A stretch of DNA of 64,000 nucleotides, from positions 62,001-126,000 of the forward strand of contig NZ_PGGO01000008.1 in the NCBI RefSeq assembly GCF_003010955.1, read 5' to 3'. Origin of the DNA: Phyllobacterium brassicacearum (GTDB taxonomy: Bacteria; Pseudomonadota; Alphaproteobacteria; Rhizobiales; Rhizobiaceae). The notes beneath the pieces were generated by a model, which saw only the letters and a program-made list of their open reading frames with translations, did no database searches and had not been told where the DNA came from. Position 1 is the first letter of the stretch, and the number at the start of each line of letters is the position of its first letter. Below, one piece after another: positions 16,417 to 24,359 of this stretch. The translations under genes and the position numbers were made by a program.

Positions 16417-16658
16417 GCCGACGTCCTCCAATTCGAAACGTCGACCTCCTGTTCCCCATCGACAGGCCATTCTGCCATTGCGGCTTCAAGCTCGGAGATA
16501 CGCCAGAACTTCCGTGAATGCCATCGACGCGGGCGGGGAAGCATTCCCTCCCGGACCATCTCATCCACGGTGTTAGGCGCAACACCGATAGCAAGCGCAA
16601 CCTCGGTCCTGTTCAGACCAATGCGCGGCACGTTGCGAATGATGTCAATCTTACCCAT
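16413..16658 (-). CDS. Excisionase/AlpA-like DNA-binding protein, 81 aa
   Basis: The HTH reads LNRTEVALAIGVAPNTVDEM then WRISELEAAMAEWP, typical of MerR-type excisionase proteins lying just before integrase. It overlaps the integrase start (ATGA). It probably guides excision with the integrase. Confidence 0.75.
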   Translation of the reverse strand: MGKIDIIRNVPRIGLNRTEVALAIGVAPNTVDEMVREGMLPRPRRWHSRKFWRISELEAAMAEWPVDGEQEVDVSNWRTSA

Positions 16659-16836
16659 GCGGTTTGTCCCCGCTATCCACCGCAGCCTTGGCATCATTCA
16701 GCGCTCTGATGCGTATTTGAGCTGCCAGCGATTCAATCTGGCCCAGTTTTCCCCGAGATCTGTGGAAGATATGCCAGCGCTTGGCTTCTTTGATCAGTTC
16801 GTCCAGCGTCGGCGAGGCGGGGAAGGTTCCGGTCAT
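16651..16836 (-). CDS. Hypothetical phage protein, 61 aa
   Basis: A helical, basic small protein (TLDELIKEAKRWHIFHRSRG...IRIRALNDAKAAVDS). Its start overlaps the upstream stop by ATGA and its stop overlaps the excisionase start. Function unknown. Confidence 0.6.
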   Translation of the reverse strand: MTGTFPASPTLDELIKEAKRWHIFHRSRGKLGQIESLAAQIRIRALNDAKAAVDSGDKPHG

Positions 16837-17186
16837 TCTGAAACCTCATCGAGCCAGGCCAAAAATCGGCGCAGATGGACGCGATCTTTGTCAGATTGGA
16901 CGGAACACGGGTTGTCGAGAGTACGCTGGAATGACTGCCGGAAATACTCGACAGCGGATTCTAGCGCCGCTTCAGCGGTAATGTAGGCACCATAAAACGG
17001 TCCGCCCATGCCCATATAGCTTATCTGGTAACCGATCTTCTTCGCCCAGGTGCGGTCATCATTCTGCATCACGCAGATCTCGCAGTACGGTCCATAGAGC
17101 TTGTCGGTGAGGTCAATGCGGAATTTCGTCGGTTCGTTGACCGCAAAGGCTGGGCGCATGAAGTCAAAGGCGGCTTGTGAGTTCAT
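16833..17186 (-). CDS. Hypothetical phage protein, 117 aa
   Basis: Contains LTDKLYGPYCEICVMQNDDR and IGYQISYMGMGGPFYGAY. A small alpha-beta fold is likely. It is a member of the overlapping leftward early operon. No family is recognised. Confidence 0.65.
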   Translation of the reverse strand: MNSQAAFDFMRPAFAVNEPTKFRIDLTDKLYGPYCEICVMQNDDRTWAKKIGYQISYMGMGGPFYGAYITAEAALESAVEYFRQSFQRTLDNPCSVQSDKDRVHLRRFLAWLDEVSE

Positions 17187-17575
17187 GTTCGCCTCGCTTC
17201 TCTGATGATGGATTCAGCAGCCTGTTCATCGCCGGTCGCGCGCCACAGCGCCATTGCGACCAAAACAGGATCGATACCCTTTTCGCGCCACCACAATTCT
17301 TCGTCGCCGAAGTCGTGTTGCTCGCGGTGCATCCTGGTCGACAGAGGAACTACCCACTGGTCATCAGGCTTTTCGGCCATGCCGGTTGAGCGTTTTCCCC
17401 AACGCATGTTTCCGTAGCGGATGTGAGCGGCTTCGACGTCTCGAGCGCCGGTCACAAGACAGGGCAGGGTTCGGATGAAAGCGAGGTGCGCCATGATCTT
17501 CTGGCGCGGCTTCTTCGCGACGGTCGGCTTGGTGATTGAAAACGCCGTCGCAGGCCTGCGGATTGCCATAGCCAT
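17183..17575 (-). CDS. DUF968-like (Ref/HNH-type) phage protein, 130 aa
   Basis: After a basic N-terminus the sequence reads LPCLVTGARDVEAAHIRYGN then WVVPLSTRMHREQHDFGDE and WWREKGIDP. This matches DUF968 proteins, relatives of phage P1 Ref, a RecA-dependent HNH-type nuclease. The AAHIRYG and HREQH His residues are the likely metal ligands. It sits in the recombination part of the operon near recT. The start overlaps the previous stop as TGATG. Confidence 0.75.
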   Translation of the reverse strand: MAMAIRRPATAFSITKPTVAKKPRQKIMAHLAFIRTLPCLVTGARDVEAAHIRYGNMRWGKRSTGMAEKPDDQWVVPLSTRMHREQHDFGDEELWWREKGIDPVLVAMALWRATGDEQAAESIIREARRT

Positions 17576-17874
17576 CAACGCGACTCCTGCTCCAACGCGT
17601 ATTCGATCATGCTGCCGCGCAAGTCGTGATCGTTGCGGATCAGGGTATCCATCCAGACCGGAATGGTTTCCGGCTGGTCGCCAACAATGAGCATGATGCT
17701 CTTGATCGTCACGTCATGGTCTGATCCCGGATCGTAGTGAGCAGGATCGGCGAGGTAGCCAGCACCGGATTCGGGCTCGCCCTTCGTGAATTCGAACTTG
17801 ATTTGAAGATCGAATGAGTGATCGTCGCCGCAATGGATGGATTGCTCCAGCTTTGTTTCGAAGGTGTGCATCAT
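17575..17874 (-). CDS. Hypothetical phage protein, about 99 aa
   Basis: Begins MMHTFETKLEQSIHCGDDHS with a beta-rich look and an acidic middle (AHYDPGSDHDVTIKSIMLIV). The ATG overlaps the stop of the small gene upstream (TGATG). No family is recognised. Confidence 0.6.
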   Translation of the reverse strand: MMHTFETKLEQSIHCGDDHSFDLQIKFEFTKGEPESGAGYLADPAHYDPGSDHDVTIKSIMLIVGDQPETIPVWMDTLIRNDHDLRGSMIEYALEQESR

Positions 17875-18044
17875 CAGTTCAACTCCCACTTTTCAGCAGT
17901 AAGAACGCTGTCGAGATATTTGGCGAGAACGCTTTCGCAAGCGGCTACTTCGCCCTTCAAGCGGGCATGGGTTGCGTCGTACTGCTCTGCGAGCTTGCGA
18001 GAGCGCCTGAACTCGTAGGGGGCGTGGAGGGGAACGGAGGTCAC
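17874..18044 (-). CDS. Small helical phage protein, 56 aa
   Basis: A GTG start overlaps the upstream stop (GTGA). The product MTSVPLHAPYEFRRSRKLAE continues as a helix ending TAEKWELN. Both flanking overlaps place it firmly in the operon. Function unknown. Confidence 0.55.
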   Translation of the reverse strand: MTSVPLHAPYEFRRSRKLAEQYDATHARLKGEVAACESVLAKYLDSVLTAEKWELN

Positions 18045-18556
18045 GCAGCCTCGCTTCGCGCCGTAGCGCCATGCTCGACACCCAGAAGGTCATCGATGAA
18101 GATGAGGACGGCTTCCTTGCTCTTCTGAAACTCAGCGGCGCCCATCGCCTTCACTGACTGGCTTTTCGCTGTCATGACGTGGACAACACAGTTGAGCGGA
18201 ACGACCACGCAATAATCATCAATCGGGCGAATGAAGGCGGCTACCCGTTCGGCTTCAGCTTTCGAAGCACAGACAATCGACCGCTCATCGCGGTATCCGG
18301 TGCGGATCAGCGCCTTCTTGCGAAGATGTTCGACCGTCGGATATTCGCCAAGCATGGAGTCGTGCAGATTATCGAAGCCGTTCTTGATCGAAGCGAAGTA
18401 GTGACGGTGTGAATTATCCGAGCGCTCACGATGCTCGAGCAGCTTGTAATGCTCGCCGATGACGAAATGCTCGTCCGCCAGCTTTGCGTAAAAACCGCTC
18501 GACGGCTTGAAAATGCCTTCGCCTTCGTACTGGAATGAGATAGGGCGACTGTTCAT
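18041..18556 (-). CDS. Hypothetical phage protein, 171 aa
   Basis: Shows FVIGEHYKLLEHRERSDNSH then RHYFASIKNGFDNLHDSMLG and RTGYRDERSIVCASKAEAER, the style of an alpha-beta phage protein of rhizobial siphoviruses. A gene of this type often lies near recT-type genes. Function unknown. Confidence 0.7.
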   Translation of the reverse strand: MNSRPISFQYEGEGIFKPSSGFYAKLADEHFVIGEHYKLLEHRERSDNSHRHYFASIKNGFDNLHDSMLGEYPTVEHLRKKALIRTGYRDERSIVCASKAEAERVAAFIRPIDDYCVVVPLNCVVHVMTAKSQSVKAMGAAEFQKSKEAVLIFIDDLLGVEHGATARSEAA

Positions 18557-19032
18557 GGCGCTGTCTCCAGCACCTTCGCATCTTCAAAGTTGATGATGCG
18601 CCGACATGAGCCCGTTTCACCATCGAGCTTTACGGTGAACTTTGCCGGACCATGCGCATATACACCGTCTATGGTGCCTTGTAGTTCGCCGTCAAAGCCC
18701 CTGATTGATACCCGGGTGCCAATCAGCAATGGAGGCTGGATATTGTTCTCACCAGCCCAAGTCTTCTGAGCGTTTTCCACCTCGCTGCGAAGCGCGCTGG
18801 AATAGCCGTCGAGAATGGTCGCCATGTCGAGATTGCAGTCCCAATAGGCTCGGTTTTCTAGATCCTTCGCCAACTCGTAACCGTCCGACGAATCCCGCCC
18901 GTACTGAGCCAGGTCGGCAGCATGTTGCTCCAGCTCAGATGCTTCGACGTGACCGGCTTGCACGAGCTGCTCGGCAATCAGTACAGCTGCAGCCAAGCGC
19001 ATATCGTCATTCACTTTTGGGCGTTCAGTCAT
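18553..19032 (-). CDS. Hypothetical phage protein with small beta C-terminal domain, 159 aa
   Basis: The N-terminal half is helical (MRLAAAVLIAEQLVQAGH...). The C-terminal half (IGTRVSIRGFDGELQGTIDG then VYAHGPAKFTVKLDG) looks like a KOW/SH3-like barrel. The two domains may join a nucleic acid contact to a helical partner surface. It lies 43 bp downstream of recT. Confidence 0.65.
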   Translation of the reverse strand: MTERPKVNDDMRLAAAVLIAEQLVQAGHVEASELEQHAADLAQYGRDSSDGYELAKDLENRAYWDCNLDMATILDGYSSALRSEVENAQKTWAGENNIQPPLLIGTRVSIRGFDGELQGTIDGVYAHGPAKFTVKLDGETGSCRRIINFEDAKVLETAP

Positions 19033-19075
19033 TGTCCTAACCCTTCCGGGGCATTCGCGCCCCTTGTCTGGTTTG

Positions 19076-20083
19076 CTAACCGGCCATCATGTTTCGAACC
19101 GCTTCCGGCTGATCCATGATGTTAGAAGGAGGGGCTTTGCGTTTGGCGGCCGCCTCAATGATCTTCTTGAGCTCAAGCGCGTCGGTCGGTGACTTTGCCC
19201 AGAATGTCCGCAGCGGCTCGCGATTGGCATCAGCCCATTTTGCGACGGTCACCGGATCGCTTTCGTTGATGAACTGCACGGCACGATCAAAGAATTGTCC
19301 TACCGGTACGTTTTCAAGTGCCCATCCATCGCCCCAAGTGACAGTGATGGCGTCATTACCGGCAATGAGCTTCATCCGGTTTTCCTCGCGCTCATGCTCG
19401 ACAATCTCGGAGGCGGTTAGGTCCAGCATCTTTGCGCGGTCGAGCTCGGCTTCGTCATAGAGGCCGGTGAACTGTTCAGGCCATCCGGCGCGTAGCGCTT
19501 GCATTTCTGCGCACTTGGCAATCATGAGGCGGGGCATCTTGCACCAGTTGCCGCTATCGTCGAGGGAAGCTACGGCATCTGGTTTCAACGTTTTTTCATA
19601 TTTGGTATTGCCGTCTGGCCAAGTCTCGCCGGTATCGACCTTGTTGTACTGGCTCGCTGCATAGGACAGCGGCGCGAACTCATCCCAGAACGCCTGTCCC
19701 GCCACCTCATACCATTCTGCAGTCTTCGGATCCTGCTTCCACAGGTAGACCGTCGCCGAGATGACGCCGTGCGGATTGGTCGGGCACTTGATCTCCGGAT
19801 CAGTTTCATAGGTTGGTGTCTTGCTGGCAGGACGATAGTCGCCACAGCGCTGCGCAATGACACGCTGGCCGTCACGGCTGATGATGATCGTCATCTTCCG
19901 CTTTTTGGCGTTGTCCTTGGAAAAGATCATCGGGATGATCTGACCGAGGAACGGATCAAGACCCTTTGCACGCGCAACCTCGATGAAGAGATTGAATTCA
20001 GCGGTGTTGCAATCTTTGGCAACGGTGCTCTGGATCAAGGCAATCTGTTTGGTCGAATGCGCGTAAGGAGTAACGGCGTTCAT
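19076..20083 (-). CDS. recT: RecT-family single-strand annealing recombinase
   Basis: 335 residues. The diagnostic core reads FNLFIEVARAKGLDPFLGQI then IISRDGQRVIAQRCGDYRPA and AWFD-like surroundings (WDEFAPLSYAASQYNK). RecT/Bet proteins anneal ssDNA during phage recombination and replication. AGGAGGAAATA before the ATG is the best ribosome site in the operon. Downstream, GGGGC and GCCCC form a hairpin before the next gene, which could trim transcription. Confidence 0.93.
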   Translation of the reverse strand: MNAVTPYAHSTKQIALIQSTVAKDCNTAEFNLFIEVARAKGLDPFLGQIIPMIFSKDNAKKRKMTIIISRDGQRVIAQRCGDYRPASKTPTYETDPEIKCPTNPHGVISATVYLWKQDPKTAEWYEVAGQAFWDEFAPLSYAASQYNKVDTGETWPDGNTKYEKTLKPDAVASLDDSGNWCKMPRLMIAKCAEMQALRAGWPEQFTGLYDEAELDRAKMLDLTASEIVEHEREENRMKLIAGNDAITVTWGDGWALENVPVGQFFDRAVQFINESDPVTVAKWADANREPLRTFWAKSPTDALELKKIIEAAAKRKAPPSNIMDQPEAVRNMMAG

Positions 20084-20601
20084 TATTTCCTCCTGATGTT
20101 GATGGAGATGGAACCGTTGTCGAGGTGAGCGCCTGGAACTTCTTCCTTGGCCTCAAGCGCTTCCTTGAGCGCCTTCTTGTCGAGCTTTGGTTCGACCTTC
20201 GGCAGGGTCCAGAATGTGGCGGGAATGTCCGCCTCATTGTCGATAACGATGTTGGGCTTGCGCTTGGACAGGAAGATCGTTGCCGTCGGCAGGGTGATCT
20301 TCTCCTGCTCGGTGACCATCATCGCCTGTTCCATGGCGGCGCGTCGCTGTTCGATGCGCTGTTCGATGGCCCTGCGACGGCCGGCGTAGGCTTCTTCCTT
20401 TGCCTTGAGCCCAATGATGAGGACATCATCCTCATCATTGGCATCCATCGCAGCAGCCATGGCTTCGAAGAACGAAGTCTCACCTTCGATGGCGGTTTCG
20501 ACGATCTCCTGATCGTCGGCGTCACCACTTTCCCGAAGGCTGGCCAGCAGTCGCTTCACTGCCTCTGTTTGACGGAGCAATGTGTGCGATGCATCGCTCA
20601 T
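20083..20601 (-). CDS. Siphovirus Gp157-like protein, 172 aa
   Basis: A long charged helix (FEAMAAAMDANDEDDVLIIG, then RRAIEQRIEQRRAAMEQ) followed by a beta tail with LSKRKPNIVIDNEADIPATF. This matches the Gp157 family of phage host-range/superinfection or recombination-linked proteins. It lies directly upstream of recT. GGAAGGAA lies 8 nt before the ATG at 20601. Confidence 0.8.
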   Translation of the reverse strand: MSDASHTLLRQTEAVKRLLASLRESGDADDQEIVETAIEGETSFFEAMAAAMDANDEDDVLIIGLKAKEEAYAGRRRAIEQRIEQRRAAMEQAMMVTEQEKITLPTATIFLSKRKPNIVIDNEADIPATFWTLPKVEPKLDKKALKEALEAKEEVPGAHLDNGSISINIRRK

Positions 20602-20771
20602 GCGAGTTCCTTCCGTTCGAAAAGTGAGTGATAGGCGCGCTTCAAAGCTCGGCGAACGGAATCGTTCGGCTCTTTGAGCAGGCGGTCTTCGATGTGTTTC
20701 AGGCCATCTTCGCGGGAAAGCCGGTCGATGCATGCCAGTTCGGCGGCGATGCAGATTTCTGCGGCCGTCAT
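20598..20771 (-). CDS. Small helical phage protein, 57 aa
   Basis: Reads MTAAEICIAAELACIDRLSR to LFERKELA, fully helical. The start overlaps the upstream stop (ATGA), and the stop overlaps the Gp157-like start. No family is recognised. Confidence 0.6.
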   Translation of the reverse strand: MTAAEICIAAELACIDRLSREDGLKHIEDRLLKEPNDSVRRALKRAYHSLFERKELA

Positions 20772-20977
20772 ATCGCACCTTCATTTCTGGCGATGGTGCG
20801 CTGGCAGAGCGGGATCGCATTGCGAAGCTTGTCTTCGCTCAGGCTTTCGATGCCGCCCGGATACAGACTGTGGAAGAAAGCGGTCTGCGCTTCCGTGCAC
20901 CGCGACAGCAGGGTTTTCAGTTCCTGCTGCAAAGCATCGCGGACGATATCGGAAACGCTTCGGGTAGCGGCGCTCAT
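20768..20977 (-). CDS. Small phage protein, 69 aa
   Basis: Begins MSAATRSVSDIVRDALQQEL, then TEAQTAFFHSLYPGGIESLS. The ATG overlaps the stop of the 34-aa membrane gene. It looks like a short helical protein of the early operon; function unknown. Confidence 0.55.
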   Translation of the reverse strand: MSAATRSVSDIVRDALQQELKTLLSRCTEAQTAFFHSLYPGGIESLSEDKLRNAIPLCQRTIARNEGAI

Positions 20978-21078
20978 CGCTGCACCAAATAAAAGCAGAC
21001 CGTCCAAAGGAACCCGTTCGCCCAAAGAATGGCGGCACGGATGAAGGCGTCACGAGTGGTGGAGCGAGGCGCGTTCAT
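20974..21078 (-). CDS. Tiny single-span membrane protein, 34 aa
   Basis: MNAPRSTTRDAFIRAAILWA followed by NGFLWTVCFYLVQR gives one short membrane span. Its start and stop overlap both neighbours (ATGA each side), which argues for translation. Possibly a lysis or membrane-signalling peptide. Confidence 0.5.
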   Translation of the reverse strand: MNAPRSTTRDAFIRAAILWANGFLWTVCFYLVQR

Positions 21079-21479
21079 GCTGCACCTGCCGTTTCACCCG
21101 ACAGGCTATTGAGATCGACGCCGATATTGATGAGCAGCTTGCGCTTCTCCGCATCGGTCAAGAGCTTGCCATGCATGAGCAAGTTGACTGTCTTCGGGTC
21201 AATGTAGACGGGCTGTCTCGTCGCGGCCTTCTCCGGCAATTCAACAACCGTCGTAAATACGATGCTGTTGAATTCCCACCGTGGATAGACCGTCGCCTTG
21301 CTGCCGCGTTCGTTGGTTCTGCTGATGTCACAGATGGCCTACCGGTCCGATACCTGGTAGAGGTTTACCAAGGAATTTTCCAGTTCACCGACACGCTTAC
21401 GCGCTTCAACCAATTCTTTGGCGAGTTCGGCATCTATGTCCGACGCTTTTACTTTGAATTCGATGCTGTGACTGGACAT
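21075..21479 (-). pseudogene. Phage gene interrupted by an in-frame amber codon
   Basis: The ATG at 21479 opens a helical 46-aa product ending YQVSDR, then a TAG at 21339-21341. The same frame continues without a start codon for 87 residues (ISRTNERGSKATVYPRWEFN to LSGETAGAA). The tail still reads as good protein and its stop overlaps the next start (ATGA). It is either a recent nonsense mutation or a stop read through in the phage cycle. GTGAGG precedes the ATG. Confidence 0.65.
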
Positions 21480-21481
21480 GA

Positions 21482-21733
21482 TTATATGGCCTCACTGCTG
21501 CGATCTTCGCCGTCAAAGACGAAGCCAGGAACGATCGGAAGAGGGACGGCGAGCGAAGTAGTCGGAGCGCCAGCCCTGCGAAGGGCTTCCTCGATCTCCA
21601 CCTGCAGGCGCATTTCCGCGTTTGGAACGTAGGAAATACCGTTGTGATCGGCATCGGCGCGCTCGGCGAAGTATTCATGCGCCTCTTGCAGGGCTGAGAT
21701 CATTGCTTCTGTGGGAGTTTGGGAGCGGGCCAT
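21482..21733 (-). CDS. Hypothetical phage protein, 83 aa
   Basis: Begins MARSQTPTEAMISALQEAHE and has an acidic helical middle, then VEIEEALRRAGAPTTSLAV. TGATG overlap with the upstream stop fixes the start at 21733. No family is recognised. Confidence 0.6.
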   Translation of the reverse strand: MARSQTPTEAMISALQEAHEYFAERADADHNGISYVPNAEMRLQVEIEEALRRAGAPTTSLAVPLPIVPGFVFDGEDRSSEAI

Positions 21734-22161
21734 CAGTTCACCCTCGATTTGAAACCGTTGCAGATGATGTGAGTTTCGCGCGCCAGCTCTTTGACGTCGC
21801 GCATGTAGCCAAGCATGGAATATTGCTCGACCATCTGTTCCGCTGCCTTCCGGTTGAGCGGGATCAGCGCTTCCAGCTGCTGGTAAACCGTCCATGACGT
21901 GCGCGGCAGCTTTGCCAGTGCGATTGCTGTTTCCAGATCGCCGGTCAGGTTGGCTTGGTCTGTCAAGAGCGCGGATGCGGTGTTGCCGAAGCCTGTCCGG
22001 ACCCAGAACGAAGCCTTGCCATCAGCCGCGGCCAGGCAAGCAAACCGCTTTGAATTGGTGTCGGGATAGTTGCGCAGCGCGTCGGCGATGCTCTCAATGA
22101 TGAAGCCGGTTTCAGTGGCAATCTCATCGGCGGTACGGAATTCGTGATTGATGACATTCAT
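21733..22161 (-). CDS. Hypothetical phage protein, 142 aa
   Basis: Begins MNVINHEFRTADEIATETGF, with an HTH-like first third, then ASFWVRTGFGNTASALL and a helical end. It follows a small membrane ORF with an ATGA overlap. It may be a DNA-binding early protein; not assigned. Confidence 0.6.
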   Translation of the reverse strand: MNVINHEFRTADEIATETGFIIESIADALRNYPDTNSKRFACLAAADGKASFWVRTGFGNTASALLTDQANLTGDLETAIALAKLPRTSWTVYQQLEALIPLNRKAAEQMVEQYSMLGYMRDVKELARETHIICNGFKSRVN

Positions 22162-22268
22162 TTCGAAAATCTCCGCTTGGCGAACTCGCAGATGAGGATC
22201 AGCGCGATCGCGGCGACAACCTGAAGGCCGAGGTCCGAGAAGGTCATTGGGTCTATGGAGGTGTTCAT
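22158..22268 (-). CDS. Small membrane protein, 36 aa, first gene of the early operon
   Basis: MNTSIDPMTFSDLGLQVVAA then IALILICEFAKRRFSK gives one membrane span with a basic end. It starts 29 nt downstream of the palindromic operator at 22297-22315, so it is the first product of the leftward early promoter. Its stop overlaps the following start. Confidence 0.55.
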   Translation of the reverse strand: MNTSIDPMTFSDLGLQVVAAIALILICEFAKRRFSK

Positions 22269-22296
22269 GGCATCCATCCGTTGTTGATGGATGTGT

Positions 22297-22349
22297 TGTA
22301 GCGTATATCGCTACATACTGTCAATCTTAGTGTAGCGATATTAGAAACA
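22297..22349. promoter_or_regulatory. Two CI-type operators at the leftward early promoter
   Basis: 22297-22315 is a perfect 19-bp palindrome, TGTAGCG-TATAT-CGCTACA. 22331-22349 is TGTAGCG-ATATT-AGAAACA, an imperfect copy. The same 19-bp pattern recurs between cI and cro at 24101-24119. They are very likely binding sites for the prophage repressor controlling the leftward operon. Confidence 0.7.
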
Positions 22350-22400
22350 AAATTTGACGCCCTGCTAATAGGCGCGATATATCTGTTAGGCGAACAACAA

Positions 22401-22421
22401 AAAAACCGCCCGGAGGCGGTC
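22401..22421 (-). terminator. Rho-independent terminator, minus-strand direction
   Basis: On the minus strand CCGCC and GGCGG pair around a 4-nt loop and a T-run of seven follows. It would stop leftward transcripts coming from the cI side before they reach the leftward early promoter region, insulating it. Confidence 0.7.
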
Positions 22422-22473
22422 CTAATCTGTCATTAACCATATCGGCCCACATTGGTGATTCAAGGAGCGAAAG

Positions 22474-23094
22474 ATGCAAAATACGTCACACGCGGTAATG
22501 GCTCAACGTCACGAAGCAAAAGATAGTGCTGACGATTTCCCGACGCCACCGTGGGCCACCCGCGCGCTAATCGAGCATATCGTCGGCGTCGATCAAGTTC
22601 GAGGGTTGACCTGTCTGGAGCCAGCTGCAGGCAGGGGATACATGGCAAGGCCGCTCGCAGAATATTTCTCTCAAGTAGACTCTGCGGACGCCTATTCCTA
22701 CGGATTTGCTCCAGTCCGCGATTTCTTGACGTTTCCTTACGAGGCAATGTCACACGACTGGGTTATCACGAACCCACCATTTCGGCTTGCAGAAGAATTT
22801 GTTGATCGAGCAATGACCGTGGCGCGCAAGGGCGTGGCAATTCTCGCCCGTACTGTATTTCTCGAAAGTGTGGGGCGTTACGAGGGCATCTTTAGAGAAA
22901 ACCCACCGACGGCATTTGCTCAGTTTTCTGAGCGAGTTCCTATGGTAAAAGGCCGACTTGATCAAAAGGCATCGACTGCGACAGGCTATGCGTGGTTCGT
23001 GTGGGAAAAAACATCAAGCGTGGTTGTCCCTCGCTTGATGTGGGTGCCGCCATGTCGAAAGAAGTTAGAAAAGCAGAGTGACTATCAAGGTTAA
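22474..23094 (+). CDS. Phage DNA N6-adenine methyltransferase-like protein
   Basis: 206 residues. DDFPTPPWATRALIEHI, the SAM site CLEPAAGRGYMARPL and the catalytic DWVITNPPF (NPPF) fit the phage adenine-methylase group. The roughly 200-aa size matches. AAGGAGCGAAAG stands before the ATG. It is a rightward gene between two leftward groups. It may protect phage DNA or alter regulatory sites; its sequence specificity cannot be predicted. Confidence 0.82.
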   Translation: MQNTSHAVMAQRHEAKDSADDFPTPPWATRALIEHIVGVDQVRGLTCLEPAAGRGYMARPLAEYFSQVDSADAYSYGFAPVRDFLTFPYEAMSHDWVITNPPFRLAEEFVDRAMTVARKGVAILARTVFLESVGRYEGIFRENPPTAFAQFSERVPMVKGRLDQKASTATGYAWFVWEKTSSVVVPRLMWVPPCRKKLEKQSDYQG

Positions 23095-23408
23095 GCTGCA
23101 TTGGTCGCGTGGACGCGGCCAATTTCAGTAATTCGAAGACCTCCAGGAATTTCCTCCAAATATCCTTCGGCGATGTAGTTGCCTTCAGCATCTTTATGAG
23201 ACTTAATGTTTCTCACGCGCTGCTCCCAGACTGCTTCAGCTGGGCGAGTGTCGGATTGGACTAAATCAGCTGCCGTCAAATTGATTCTCGCGGGAATCGC
23301 GTCCACCAGCATGCCGAACGTTGCTTGACCGTCGGCAGATTCTGCAAGAATTTGCAGTACGATTGCCGAAAGCTCACCCTCAGTTGTTCTGTTCATCGCG
23401 TCCGGCAT
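23091..23408 (-). CDS. Small winged-helix phage protein, 105 aa
   Basis: Begins MPDAMNRTTEGELSAIVLQI with AAAGGAGAAATT in front. The tail EGYLEEIPGGLRITEIGR looks like a winged-helix wing, similar to Mrr_N-like modules. It lies downstream of cI on the same strand and may be cotranscribed with it. Confidence 0.6.
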   Translation of the reverse strand: MPDAMNRTTEGELSAIVLQILAESADGQATFGMLVDAIPARINLTAADLVQSDTRPAEAVWEQRVRNIKSHKDAEGNYIAEGYLEEIPGGLRITEIGRVHATNAA

Positions 23409-23461
23409 AATTTCTCCTTTGGAGTTGTGATGATTGTTTCGTTCATTCCATGTCCGGCGTT

Positions 23462-24076
23462 TTATCGTGGCTTTATCCAATCGATCGGCGCGGCCCATTC
23501 GACTACCTGATCCATCATATCGGCATACTGACCGTTGATGCTTGTAAGGGTCCATGTCGCTGTATCGGCGCCTGGACGGACTATCTTCACGAAAATGCGA
23601 CCATCGCCCAGCTGCACCACAGCTCGTTTATTCACAAGCTCGGAAGGAGGAAGCAGTCTCGAGTAGTAGAGGATGGTGCCGTCCTCGTAGGCAGGGAACA
23701 TCGAATCCCCAGACACTTGAACTGCTACGGTGCCGTGTCGAGCATCGGCCGGCGCTTCGACAGTATCGTCGCCACCATCGTCGATCGCGAACACAGCAGC
23801 CCCGGCTCCGACCTTTCCTTTGAGAGGGACGTGAATCTCTTTTGGAGCTGTAGTCCCCGTAATTGCTTCTATGGCCAAGAGCTCTTCGCCAGAAATTGTG
23901 CGAGATCCTTTGAGCATCTTATTGACCGCAGCACGGTCTATCGAACGAGCAAGGCGTTCCGTCAGCAAACGAGCAAGCTCTGATTGCGATACTCCAGAAT
24001 CATTGAGAGCAGTTTGTAGCCATTCTGACAACATGTAGAATGCATAGCTGTTCCTTGTTAAACTGTCGTTTTCCAT
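23462..24076 (-). CDS. cI: CI-type prophage repressor with S24 peptidase domain
   Basis: About 204 residues from the ATG at 24076. The HTH lies around 20-60 (VSQSELARLLTERLARSIDR). A cleavage-site-like GKVGAGAAVF (88-96) and an S24 domain with S125 (SGDSMFPAYEDG) and K164 (GDGRIFVKI) follow. RecA-stimulated self-cleavage would trigger induction, as in LexA/CI proteins. The start is uncertain: 24076 lies inside an operator half-site and may be leaderless, while the ATG at 24034 would still keep the HTH. Confidence 0.88.
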   Translation of the reverse strand: MENDSLTRNSYAFYMLSEWLQTALNDSGVSQSELARLLTERLARSIDRAAVNKMLKGSRTISGEELLAIEAITGTTAPKEIHVPLKGKVGAGAAVFAIDDGGDDTVEAPADARHGTVAVQVSGDSMFPAYEDGTILYYSRLLPPSELVNKRAVVQLGDGRIFVKIVRPGADTATWTLTSINGQYADMMDQVVEWAAPIDWIKPR

Positions 24077-24119
24077 ATTCGCTACAATATCGCTTGCATT
24101 TGTTGCTATATTCGCTACA
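24068..24119. promoter_or_regulatory. cI-cro intergenic operators
   Basis: 24101-24119 is TGTTGCT-ATATT-CGCTACA, a 19-bp near-palindrome of the same family as 22297-22315. A second half-site, ATTCGCTACA, lies at 24077-24086, overlapping the cI start, and a half-site-like AATATCGCT stands between them. This is the expected genetic switch, with about 33 bp between site centres. Confidence 0.65.
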
Positions 24120-24128
24120 TTTGGTGAT

Positions 24129-24359
24129 ATGGAACCAGCTCGCACTATCATTAGAAGTCTCGGTGGCCCCTCGGTAGTCGCTTCAATTGCCGGGGTTCAT
24201 CGAACGCGCGTTTCAAATTGGATGCGATCGAAGGAATCCGGCGGAACCGGCGGCACCATTCCATTCAAACATGTCCCTGCGTTGCTTGCTGCTGCCCATG
24301 ACATAGGGTTGAAGCTTTCGGCGGATGACTTTCTCCCGATCGAGGAGAACGCAGCGTGA
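24129..24359 (+). CDS. Cro-like HTH protein, 76 aa
   Basis: The HTH reads IIRSLGGPSVVASIAGVHRT then RVSNWMRSK, followed by a short helical tail. It is divergent from cI, 10 bp from the 19-bp operator, which is the standard Cro position. It is the first gene of the rightward operon, and its stop overlaps the next start. Confidence 0.75.
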   Translation: MEPARTIIRSLGGPSVVASIAGVHRTRVSNWMRSKESGGTGGTIPFKHVPALLAAAHDIGLKLSADDFLPIEENAA

